Source: Buxus sempervirens (Eukaryota; Streptophyta; Magnoliopsida; Buxales; Buxaceae). Taken from it: a stretch of DNA of 64,000 nucleotides. The stretch is taken from contig OX387183.1 in assembly GCA_947561395.2 (NCBI GenBank), positions 41,894,901-41,958,900 of the forward strand, read 5' to 3'. The notes below the pieces were generated by a model. That model searched no databases. It was not told where the DNA came from and worked only from the letters and a program-made list of their open reading frames with translations. Within the stretch, counting starts at the first letter, position 1; every line of letters starts with the position of its first letter. The translations under genes were made by a program, and so were the position numbers. Shown piece after piece: positions 24,381 to 32,849 of this stretch.

Positions 24381-24603
24381 TTTCTCTCTTTTGTGGGACC
24401 TGTTGGAAGCCCTAGAATATTCCAACAATTCAAAAAAAAAAAAAAAAAAAAATCCAAACTCGTGTTCACCCAGCTTGCACATAGGCATACCTAGACATGT
24501 GAATGAGATTAAATGGGCACTGATATCTTTTCCTTTATTTTTCAATCCAGGTACTAATACATTTGCAATCATAGCTCCTGTAACCAGATCAAGAGCTCGA
24601 GCC

Positions 24604-27600
24604 ATGAATCCCATTGAAGATGAAGTTGATGCTCCTCATCCAGATGTCGTTCTACTCCAAGAACAGGTGGCAGGACTAGCCCGAATGCTAGAGAACATAC
24701 TGTCAGTACAGGCCCAACAAGTGCAGGCCCAACAAATGCAGGCCCAGAACCAGGCATCCACATCCAACCCTGCACCTCCACACCAAGTCAACGTTCCACC
24801 TCCAGTGCAACCAACTCCTGAACCCGTCTATGAACCCACCCCTGAACCTATACTGACCAGGGATGAGACAACTGAATCAAACAAGGCTAAGGAAAAGGAA
24901 AGGATAAGGGAAGAGGTTGAAAGAAAGTTCATGCATAAGTTAGAAATGATCCAAGATGAACTTAGGGAAGTCAAAGGGGTAAACAATTTTGGAGGCACCA
25001 ATTTTGAAGACCTGTGCCTATACCCCAATGTGAACCTGCCGGCTAAGTTTAAGTGCCCAGACTTGGACAAGTATGATGGCACTGGTTGCCCTATGAGCCG
25101 CCTAAAGCTATACTGTGGTGCCCTATGCCAGTTTGGGCAAGATGAAGGAGTTCTAATCCAACTTTTCCAAAGGAGCCTGACTGGAACCGCATTAAGATGG
25201 TTTGCTACTCTAGACCATGGAAAGATCAAAAGATGGAAGGACCTAGCTGATGCATTCCTAATTCAATACAGGTTCAATTCTGAGATCATGCCAGATAGGT
25301 ATGACGTCATGAGAATGAGCAAAGGAAGAGAAGAGACTGTAAGGCAATATGCCAAGAGGTGGAGGGAGACGGCCTCCCAGGTCAGGCCACCCATGCTAGA
25401 ACAGGAAATGATTTCTACCTTCATAAGCACTTTGGGTCAACCATTCTACAGCCACTTGGTGGGTCAGACCACCACTAATTTTGCAGCTTTGGTTCAGGTG
25501 GCTGACCGAATTGAGGATGGAATAAGGTCAGGTAAGATAATTGACCACTCTGCCATGGTTAGCCAGCAGGACCCCAACCTAAAGAAAGGAAGCGGGACAA
25601 AAAAGAATGGGAACAAGAAGGAGGGTGAGGTAAACATGGTACAGCCATCATCTGGCCCTAACAAGCCCATACAAATCAATGTACCGGCTCATTTTCCTAC
25701 TCCATCTCCACCTACCCAGGCCCCTATGAGGGTTAATGTTCCAACAGCACCTTCAGACCAAAAAAGGGTTTTTACCAAAGAAGAAAAGGATGCCTATTTT
25801 GCAGCAAGGAGAAATAGGGTTTTTACCCCTATTCCAATGACTCCCTCTCAATTGCTGCCCACTTTATTGCAAGGAGGGTATATCACCTTAAGAGAACCTA
25901 ATCCGAATGCATCTAAGGGGAGAAATTTTGACCCCTCCACCACTTGTGATTACCATATGGGTGCACCTGGGCACCCTACAGACAAGTGCTGGCCTTTGAA
26001 ACATGCCATTCAGGATTTACTAGACCAGAATACCCTGTCTTTCAATACAGGGGCTTCCAATCCTCCAAGAACAGATATTGGACAAAACCCACTGCCCCAA
26101 CATCACGGGGCAGGCCCGTCTAATGTCATAGGAGTCATCTCTTCTGACAAAATAACCTTTGACCCATCTCAATTAATTGCTCCCATAGAAACAACAGTCA
26201 AAGTATATTTTGACAGGAGAAGTGAAGGCAAAGAAATAAATATGATTTCAAAGGGGAATGATAGTACTGCAAAGAACATTAGCTCATCTTTGGACCGGGT
26301 CTCATCCCTCATGGCCCAGATGAACATCACCAAGCCACCTTTGGTCATTAATTGCCATTCATCCACTTTTACTCCGCCCATTCAGTCTAAGCCACCATCG
26401 GTCATAAATTGTGACCCCCTTAGTGCGTCAGTCACTTCTGCAAACCCCCAACCAAAACAACTTCCTCCATTGGTTGTTAATGTTCCTATTACTCAGACTT
26501 CCATTGCCAAACTTCCCCCATTGGTGGTGAATGTCCCTAAGCCTTCCTACATCGAATCGGCTGTACCATGGAACTACAGTGAAGCATTTACCACTACATG
26601 CCCTGCAGTTGAAAGCAAGGAAGAAGTAAACCTTATGATGAGGTCAGGAAAGTGTGTAGGGGTGGAAGAAAAACAGAAAGAAACAGAGAAGGATAAAGAA
26701 GAAGGAAAAAATAAAGGAAAGGCCAAGGTAGGGGAAGATACCCCTCAGGTAGTTGACAGTGAGGCTGCTGACCTCATTAAGGTAATAAAAAAGAGTGAGT
26801 TCAATGTCATCGAACAGTTGAACAAAGTCCCTGCCCAGATCTCAATACTGGGCCTATTGTTAAATTCAGAAAAACATAGGGACTCCTTGTTAAGGATACT
26901 CCAGGGGGCCCATGTGCCTAAAAACATTGAACCAGACCAACTAGGCCGGATGGTTGGTCAAATTTTATCCCATAACGTCATAACCTTTTCTGAGACTGAA
27001 ATCAGTCCAGCAGGGTACCATCATGTTGACCCATTGCATATTGCTGTGCTCAGTAAGGGTTGCATGATAGCCCGGGTCTTGATTGATAATGGGTCAGCCC
27101 TCAATGTCTGCCCTTTAGTAACCTTTGTTAAGCTCAATCTGGAGCGAAACAAAATAAAACAAAACGGAAGAATTATAAGAGCATTTGACAGCTCTAAAAC
27201 ACACTCCCTAGGGGAGGTTGAACTGCCGGTCACAATTGGACCGTATATTTTTAATATCACATTTGAAGTGATGGATATACCTGCAGCCTTCAACCTGCTC
27301 CTAGGAAGGCCGTGGATTCATACAGCTAGGGCCATACCATCTACCCTCCACCAAAGAGTCAAGTATATTAGAGGGCAAAAGGTGATTACCGTCCTGGCCG
27401 AGAATTTGGTTCCCCCCATGTGGTCCCCTGATGTACCCTGTATTAACACGGAAATGACAGCAGATAAGATGGCATTTCACTCTTTTCAATTTGAAGCTGT
27501 GAATTATATACCTGGGGGGTATCAGGAAAAAGAAGGAAAATTGACCTGTGCTGAAAAAATGGTCAAAAATGTGCTAGAAAAATACCATTTTCACCCTGGA

Positions 27601-28230
27601 AAAGGTCTGGGGGTTAACCTGCAAGGAAGGATAGAACCAGTACAGGTTAAGAAGATGGTTCACAGAGCAGGATTGGGGTCCAAGCCAAGGAAATGGAAAA
27701 GTCAGGGGCAGATAGAATCTATGAAATTCCCGCACATCAGGGAAACTTTTCCTAAGCTGTCTCACCTGATTCAGCTGTCTCCTCCTGAGGATCAGTCTAA
27801 ACCTCCATACCACAATGTCAACCCATTCCAGAAACCCAAACCCTCCACAATACAACCATATGTTCCACCTCCACCTCCACAAGCATCTGGTGGGCCTGGG
27901 CCACAAGCCGAACAAAAGCAGGATTTTTCTGAGGACATAGGGGCATTCTTTGCCATGACAGAAGGCAACCAAGAAAAAGTAGCAGAGGAGCTACCTTTTA
28001 TTGACTGGGCTGCAGTAGAAGTTCCATCTGGAACTGGCCCTACCGAAGAAGCAGGCAATGCAACTCACCCAGTATTGGTGATTTCTGATGCAGACCATGA
28101 GCTCGAGGAGCAGGCTGGTATCCCTGCCCCAGATTCTTTCATTCTGAATAATTGGGAGGAAACTCCCCTTACTTTTGAAGCCGCGTTTGTTTGGCAAACA
28201 GACATGGCTTCCAAAAAAAAACTCCATTAG
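24604..28230 (+). CDS. gag: B1 Gag-protease polyprotein
   Basis: 1,208 residues from the first ATG in the frame (the open frame continues upstream to about 24367 without another ATG; an ATA GCT CCT precedes VTRSRARA). Approximate residues: 1-60 coiled-coil/Gln-rich; 145-310 Retrotrans_gag core (FKCPDLDKYDGTG, ALRWFATL); 445-462 zinc-knuckle-like CX2HX5HX4C; 480-760 Pro-rich linker with repeated PPLVVNVP phrases; about 825 retropepsin active site LIDNGSALNVCP with LLLGRPWIH later; about 985-1030 a G-patch-like segment (FHPGKGLGVNLQG). It forms the particle and processes the polyprotein. It ends at TAG 28228-28230, just after an A9 run that leads into pol. Confidence 0.95.
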   Translation: MNPIEDEVDAPHPDVVLLQEQVAGLARMLENILSVQAQQVQAQQMQAQNQASTSNPAPPHQVNVPPPVQPTPEPVYEPTPEPILTRDETTESNKAKEKERIREEVERKFMHKLEMIQDELREVKGVNNFGGTNFEDLCLYPNVNLPAKFKCPDLDKYDGTGCPMSRLKLYCGALCQFGQDEGVLIQLFQRSLTGTALRWFATLDHGKIKRWKDLADAFLIQYRFNSEIMPDRYDVMRMSKGREETVRQYAKRWRETASQVRPPMLEQEMISTFISTLGQPFYSHLVGQTTTNFAALVQVADRIEDGIRSGKIIDHSAMVSQQDPNLKKGSGTKKNGNKKEGEVNMVQPSSGPNKPIQINVPAHFPTPSPPTQAPMRVNVPTAPSDQKRVFTKEEKDAYFAARRNRVFTPIPMTPSQLLPTLLQGGYITLREPNPNASKGRNFDPSTTCDYHMGAPGHPTDKCWPLKHAIQDLLDQNTLSFNTGASNPPRTDIGQNPLPQHHGAGPSNVIGVISSDKITFDPSQLIAPIETTVKVYFDRRSEGKEINMISKGNDSTAKNISSSLDRVSSLMAQMNITKPPLVINCHSSTFTPPIQSKPPSVINCDPLSASVTSANPQPKQLPPLVVNVPITQTSIAKLPPLVVNVPKPSYIESAVPWNYSEAFTTTCPAVESKEEVNLMMRSGKCVGVEEKQKETEKDKEEGKNKGKAKVGEDTPQVVDSEAADLIKVIKKSEFNVIEQLNKVPAQISILGLLLNSEKHRDSLLRILQGAHVPKNIEPDQLGRMVGQILSHNVITFSETEISPAGYHHVDPLHIAVLSKGCMIARVLIDNGSALNVCPLVTFVKLNLERNKIKQNGRIIRAFDSSKTHSLGEVELPVTIGPYIFNITFEVMDIPAAFNLLLGRPWIHTARAIPSTLHQRVKYIRGQKVITVLAENLVPPMWSPDVPCINTEMTADKMAFHSFQFEAVNYIPGGYQEKEGKLTCAEKMVKNVLEKYHFHPGKGLGVNLQGRIEPVQVKKMVHRAGLGSKPRKWKSQGQIESMKFPHIRETFPKLSHLIQLSPPEDQSKPPYHNVNPFQKPKPSTIQPYVPPPPPQASGGPGPQAEQKQDFSEDIGAFFAMTEGNQEKVAEELPFIDWAAVEVPSGTGPTEEAGNATHPVLVISDADHELEEQAGIPAPDSFILNNWEETPLTFEAAFVWQTDMASKKKLH

Positions 28231-31200
28231 TGGAATGCCCTTTTCCTGAAGGCTTTAATGAGCCTTCGTCTTCAGGGAAAAATTTTGTAGAAGGCTCTCA
28301 AAAAACACAAAAAGAGTTTTCAGTTTTTTCTAGAAAAGATAAATTTTTCAAAAAGGTCCAAACCATTTATGAACCATATAAGCAAATGGAATTTGATCAG
28401 GATAAATATGACTTCGACCTTGAGCTCGACTTTGACCTAATGGGGGTTGAAGAAGAGACCGAGGACGAAGAAGACAACGTTCCAAAAGAAATCACATATA
28501 AATTAGAGCGTCATGAAAAGGGGGTCCAACCCAATATCGAAGAGACCATATCAATCAACCTAGGGACCGAAGATGACCCAAAAATAGTAAAGATTGGGGT
28601 ATGCCTATCTGAGGTACAGCGGGATGAAATGATACGATTTTTGGCTGATTATGAAGATGTGTTTGCATGGTCGTATCGGGATATGCCGGGGTTAGACACA
28701 GATATGGTGGTGCATAGGCTACCCATTCTACCAGACTCTAAGCCAGTTAAGCAGAAACTGAGAAGGCTAAAACCTGAGTGGACATTGAAGGTTAAAGATG
28801 AAGTGGTTAAGCAATTCCAAGCTGGATTCTTAGCAGTGTCCACATACCCCGAATGGCTTGCAAATATAGTGCCAGTACCAAAAAAGGATGGAAAGGTCAG
28901 AATGTGCGTAGATTATAGAGATTTGAATAAGGCAAGTCCAAAGGATGATTTTCCACTTCCACACATAGATATCTTGGTGGATAACACCGCTGTACATAGC
29001 CTGTTCTCATTCATGGACGGGTTTTCTGGGTACAATCAGATTAAGATGGCTAAGGAAGACCAAGAGAAGACAGCCTTTATCACCCCTTGGGGTACCTTCC
29101 ACTACACTGTCATGCCATTTGGACTTAAGAACGCTGGGGCAACCTACCAGAGGGCCATGACAGCCTTGTTCCATGATATGATCCATAAGGAGATGGAGGT
29201 TTATGTGGATGATATGATAGCCAAATCATGTGAGGAAGAAGACCACTTGATCAACTTGAAGAAGGTATTTGACCGGCTTAGGAAATACAGTCTAAGGCTT
29301 AACCCTGCTAAGTGTGTCTTTGGGGCTACATCAGGAAAATTATTGGGTTTTATAGTAAGCAGAAGGGGAATTGAGATCGACCCAGCTAAAGCTAAAGCCA
29401 TCATTGAAATGCCATCACCCAGAACCGAGAGGGAAGTTCGGGGTTTTCTTGGGAGGATTCAGTACATAAGCCGGTTCATAGCACAGCTCACCGCTATCTG
29501 TGAACCAATTTTCAAACTTCTAAGAAAGAATAACCCGACAATCTGGAATGATGATTGCCAAGAAGCCTTTGACACAATAAAGGAATACTTATTGAACCCA
29601 CCTGTGCTAGTACCACCAACTCCAGGAAGGCCATTAATTCTATACTTGTCTGTTTTGGAGACATCAATGGGGTGTGTCTTAGGACAGCATGACGATACAG
29701 GCAGAAAGGAGAGGGCGATTTACTACCTGAGTAAGAAATTTACAGAATATGAAGCAAAGTATTCCCCCTTAGAGAAGACTTGTTGTGCTTTAGTATGGGC
29801 GACTCAGAGACTAAGGCACTATTTCCTTAGTCATTCCACCTTATTGATATCCCGAATGGACCCTTTGAAGTATCTATTTGAGAAACCAGCTTTAACTGGC
29901 AGAACAGCAAAGTGGCAGTTGTTACTCTCTGAATTTGACCTCACCTATATCACACAGAAGGCCATTAAGGGTCAAGCCATTGCAGATCACTTAGCTGCAC
30001 ACCCTTTACCAGAATACCAACCCTTAAAGACCAACTTCCCTGATGAGGCAATCCTGTTTGCTGAAGAGGAAGAAGGCGAAAGCTCATGGCAAATGTTTTT
30101 TGATGGGGCCGCCAATATGAATGGAAATGTAATAGGGGCTGTATTGATCAAGCCAGATGGGGCACATATCCCAATCGCAGTGAAGTTAAGGTTCCAATGC
30201 ACGAACAATATAGCAGAGTATGAAGCATGCATAATTGGGTTACAAGCAGCCTTAGACCATGAAGTAGAGGAACTTGACGTATATGGGGATTCGAGTCTTA
30301 TCATCTTCCAAACAACTGGTGAATGGAAAACCAAGGATCACAAATTGATCCCCTATCACCAGTATTTGGAAGAAATAAGCACCAAGTTTACTCGAATTTC
30401 CTTCAATTATATGCCAAGGGCCAAAAACCAGTTTGCAGATGCTCTGGCAACATTGGCTTCAATGGTCAGTATGCCAGAAGGGGTTGATATTAGACCATTA
30501 GAAATTGAAGTCAGAGATGAACCAGCCTACTGCCTTGTTCTAGAAGAAACCCCAGAAGAAGAAGTACCATGGTTTCAAGACATTAAGAACTTCCTAAATG
30601 ATCGGAGCTTACCAGAAAATGTCACCTCTACAGAAAAAAGAACAATACAGAGGTTGGCAGGACAGTTCTTACTAAGTGGTGGGCAGTTGTACAAAAGATC
30701 ACACAATGATATACTACTTAGATGTGTTGCAAAAACTGAGTCAGAAAGGATAGTTGAAACGGTACATGGAGGAGTGTGTGGACCCCATATGAATGGGCAT
30801 ATGCTTGCCAAGAAGATTATGCGATTGGGATATTACTGGTCGACTATGGAGCATGATTGCTATATGCACGTTAAAAGGTGTCAGTTATGCCAAGTGTACG
30901 CAGATAACAAGAATGCACCCCCAAGTGAATTACACAGTATGACATCTCCGTGGCCTTTTTCTATGTGGGGTATAGATGTCATTGGAATGATCTCTCCAAA
31001 GGCATCAAATGGACACAGGTTTATACTTGTAGCAATCGATTATTTTACCAAGTGGGTAGAAGCGGCTTCTTATGCAAACATTACGAGTAGCCATGTTCTT
31101 AAGTTTTTGAAGCACAACATCATTTGCCGCTATGGTTTGCCAAGTGCCATAGTAACAGACAATGCTTCAAACCTTAAGAACAAAGACATGAGGAAGATGT

Positions 31201-31817
31201 GTGAACAATTTCAGATTACCCACCACAAGTCAGCGCCTTACAGACCAAAGATGAATGGGGCAGTGGAGGCAGCAAATAAGAATATAAAGAAGATTATTCA
31301 AAAGATGGTGGTGAGTTTTAAAGATTGGCATGAAATGCTGCCACTTGCTCTACATGCTTACAGAACCTCAATCCGGACTTCTACAGGGGCAACCCCATAC
31401 TCCTTAGTCTATGGAATGGAAGCAGTTTTACCAGTGGAAGTGGAAATACCTTCACTAAGAGTGCTAATGGAAGCTGAATTAGAAGAAGCTGAATGGATAC
31501 AGTCTAGGCATGATCAACTCAATTTAATAGAAGAAAAGCGTTTGAAGGCACTTAGTCATGGCCAATTATATCGGAAGAGGATGGCTAGGGCTTACAATAA
31601 GAAGGTAAAGCCCAGAACTTTCCAAGAAGGAAATTTGGTATTAAAGAAGATTTTACCCTTTTTGGAGGATCCTCGTGGAAAGTTCAAACCAAATTGGGAA
31701 GGACCTTATGTGGTCAAGAAAGTCCTATCAGGGGGTGCTCTCATCTTAACAGAAATGGATGGGAAGGATTTTCCTGAGCCAATCAACTCTGATGCAGTAA
31801 AGAGATATTTTCCATGA
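28191..31817 (+). CDS. pol: B1 Pol: RT, RNase H, archaeal-type RNase H, integrase
   Basis: Open frame of about 1,200 codons overlapping gag by 40 nt in the -1 frame. It has no ATG at its 5' edge, so translation probably enters from gag near 28221. Order: RT (MCVDYRDLNKASPKDDFPLP; catalytic YVDD at 29202-29213), connection/RNase H I (29630-29990), second RNase H (30090-30460), integrase zinc finger (H...H...CQLCQ, 30760-30890), DDE core (Asp in WGIDVIG, Asp in VTDNAS, Glu in NGAVEAANK), and C-terminal domain to 31817. RNase H I reads LYLSVLETS where an Asp is expected, so it is probably inactive. RNase H II keeps all four acids (FFDGAAN, AEYEA, YGDSS, FADALA). This is the Tat arrangement. Confidence 0.95.
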   Translation: MANRHGFQKKTPLVECPFPEGFNEPSSSGKNFVEGSQKTQKEFSVFSRKDKFFKKVQTIYEPYKQMEFDQDKYDFDLELDFDLMGVEEETEDEEDNVPKEITYKLERHEKGVQPNIEETISINLGTEDDPKIVKIGVCLSEVQRDEMIRFLADYEDVFAWSYRDMPGLDTDMVVHRLPILPDSKPVKQKLRRLKPEWTLKVKDEVVKQFQAGFLAVSTYPEWLANIVPVPKKDGKVRMCVDYRDLNKASPKDDFPLPHIDILVDNTAVHSLFSFMDGFSGYNQIKMAKEDQEKTAFITPWGTFHYTVMPFGLKNAGATYQRAMTALFHDMIHKEMEVYVDDMIAKSCEEEDHLINLKKVFDRLRKYSLRLNPAKCVFGATSGKLLGFIVSRRGIEIDPAKAKAIIEMPSPRTEREVRGFLGRIQYISRFIAQLTAICEPIFKLLRKNNPTIWNDDCQEAFDTIKEYLLNPPVLVPPTPGRPLILYLSVLETSMGCVLGQHDDTGRKERAIYYLSKKFTEYEAKYSPLEKTCCALVWATQRLRHYFLSHSTLLISRMDPLKYLFEKPALTGRTAKWQLLLSEFDLTYITQKAIKGQAIADHLAAHPLPEYQPLKTNFPDEAILFAEEEEGESSWQMFFDGAANMNGNVIGAVLIKPDGAHIPIAVKLRFQCTNNIAEYEACIIGLQAALDHEVEELDVYGDSSLIIFQTTGEWKTKDHKLIPYHQYLEEISTKFTRISFNYMPRAKNQFADALATLASMVSMPEGVDIRPLEIEVRDEPAYCLVLEETPEEEVPWFQDIKNFLNDRSLPENVTSTEKRTIQRLAGQFLLSGGQLYKRSHNDILLRCVAKTESERIVETVHGGVCGPHMNGHMLAKKIMRLGYYWSTMEHDCYMHVKRCQLCQVYADNKNAPPSELHSMTSPWPFSMWGIDVIGMISPKASNGHRFILVAIDYFTKWVEAASYANITSSHVLKFLKHNIICRYGLPSAIVTDNASNLKNKDMRKMCEQFQITHHKSAPYRPKMNGAVEAANKNIKKIIQKMVVSFKDWHEMLPLALHAYRTSIRTSTGATPYSLVYGMEAVLPVEVEIPSLRVLMEAELEEAEWIQSRHDQLNLIEEKRLKALSHGQLYRKRMARAYNKKVKPRTFQEGNLVLKKILPFLEDPRGKFKPNWEGPYVVKKVLSGGALILTEMDGKDFPEPINSDAVKRYFP
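28213..28221 (+). promoter_or_regulatory. A9 slippery run at the gag/pol junction
   Basis: Gag frame reads TCC AAA AAA AAA CTC CAT TAG. Slipping back one base on A-AAA-AAA puts the ribosome in the pol frame (ACT CCA TTA GTG), which is open to 31817. Either programmed -1 frameshifting or a one-base length change in a homopolymer explains it. Confidence 0.6.
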
Positions 31818-32849
31818 ATGAATACTACTAGGAAATGATCTGAGGCCATTGTTCTTTATATCCCAAAATTTGAATCCCTAGTCAAACCAATTTGAGCCTG
31901 TTCGTCTTTTTGTTAAACCCAAACTGGACTTACAGCCTTATACTGGGGCAAAGCCAATAAGGGCAAGGCCAATAGGGGCAAAAGAGAAAAAGAAAAAAAA
32001 GAAAAAAAAAAGGAGAAAAAAAAATAGGGGCAAAAGAGAAAAAGAAAAAAAAGAAAAAAAAAAGGAGAAAAAAAATAGGGGCAAATAAATGCCAAATACA
32101 AAAGAAGGGAAAGGGGATTGAATCCACCATGACTGTAAGTCCAGTTGACCCATTTTCACACTTAGAAAATTTTGAGCCTTTAATACCTTTTATTTCATAA
32201 ACTAAGCCTAGCCTTTGTTTCGTCCTATTATTAAGCCCTTGGTGATTTTAGTATATTCATTCAACTTTCAGAGTAAGATTGGTGATGACGGAATGCAGAG
32301 GCCAACCCTAGTGAAAACCGTAATTGGCACTAGGGGCAAGAAGGGCAAAAAGAAAAAAAAAAGAAAAAAAAAAGAGAAAAAAAAAGAAAAGAAAAAAGAA
32401 GAAGAAAGAATCAAGGGTTGAGTTGATCATGTGGTCTAAGTTTCAAATCAGCATGAGCACTAGAAATTGAGCAGATTAGCAAGGCCAATCATGAAGGAAA
32501 AATCATTAGGGGATGATTCTAAAGGTCATGGGGTAGACAAATTTGGTCTCTCCCTATTGTTTGGACTACCCTTTTCATTATTCAACCTGATTTTAATTCC
32601 TTTAATTATATGTGATTAAGTGTTTTGGATCAGCTTTCAAAAAAAAAAAAAAAAAACTATACTTTGGCCAGTGATGAGAAATCAAATACTTTTTCATAAA
32701 ACTTCTGTTTTTATAAGCATCTGAGAATTCTGAGGCCAATAATATAAAACCTATTTTTGAATTAAATCTAATATCTTTCCACTAATGGAGTTTGCTTTTG
32801 TATAAAAGTATGAAAAAAAATGAATGAAAAAAAAAAGAGATAAAAGAAT
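31818..32849. other. region between convergent pol and antisense gene
   Basis: Contains two near-identical copies of a ggggcaaaagagaaaaagaa block with long A/G-rich runs (31975-32090), another A/G run (32340-32405) and a poly-A at 32640. Apparent frames here are low-complexity Phe/Lys strings on opposite strands, not genes. The sequence TTCCACTAATGGAGTTT at 32777-32793 is complementary to 28219-28235. Confidence 0.7.

Larger units (their letters stand above)
20557..24550 (+). other. candidate leader intron (LTR donor to gag acceptor)
   Basis: CAATCCAG|GTAAGT at 20549-20562 is a near-perfect plant 5' splice site about 80 nt after the predicted start of transcription and is conserved in B2. 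A pyrimidine-rich tract ending TTTTTCAATCCAG at 24550, 54 nt before the gag ATG, is a good acceptor. Splicing would remove U5, PBS, the upstream frames and the hairpin array, leaving a short 5' UTR before gag. This is inferred from consensus only. Confidence 0.5.
21875..24603 (+). other. B1 5' leader
   Basis: A 2.7-kb untranslated leader. The first part (to about 22480) is T-rich with two small overlapping frames that match nothing I know. 22480-23100 is mixed sequence with a triple aaggtaac repeat near 22730. Then come a palindrome cluster (23135-23253), A-rich sequence, and the 24-unit hairpin array (23406-24380). A poly-A tract follows at about 24430, then a pyrimidine-rich acceptor before gag. 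Confidence 0.7.

Noticed and set aside
31913..32421. Phe/Lys-rich small proteins
   Set aside because: Products of A/G-rich low-complexity runs in the 3' non-coding region.
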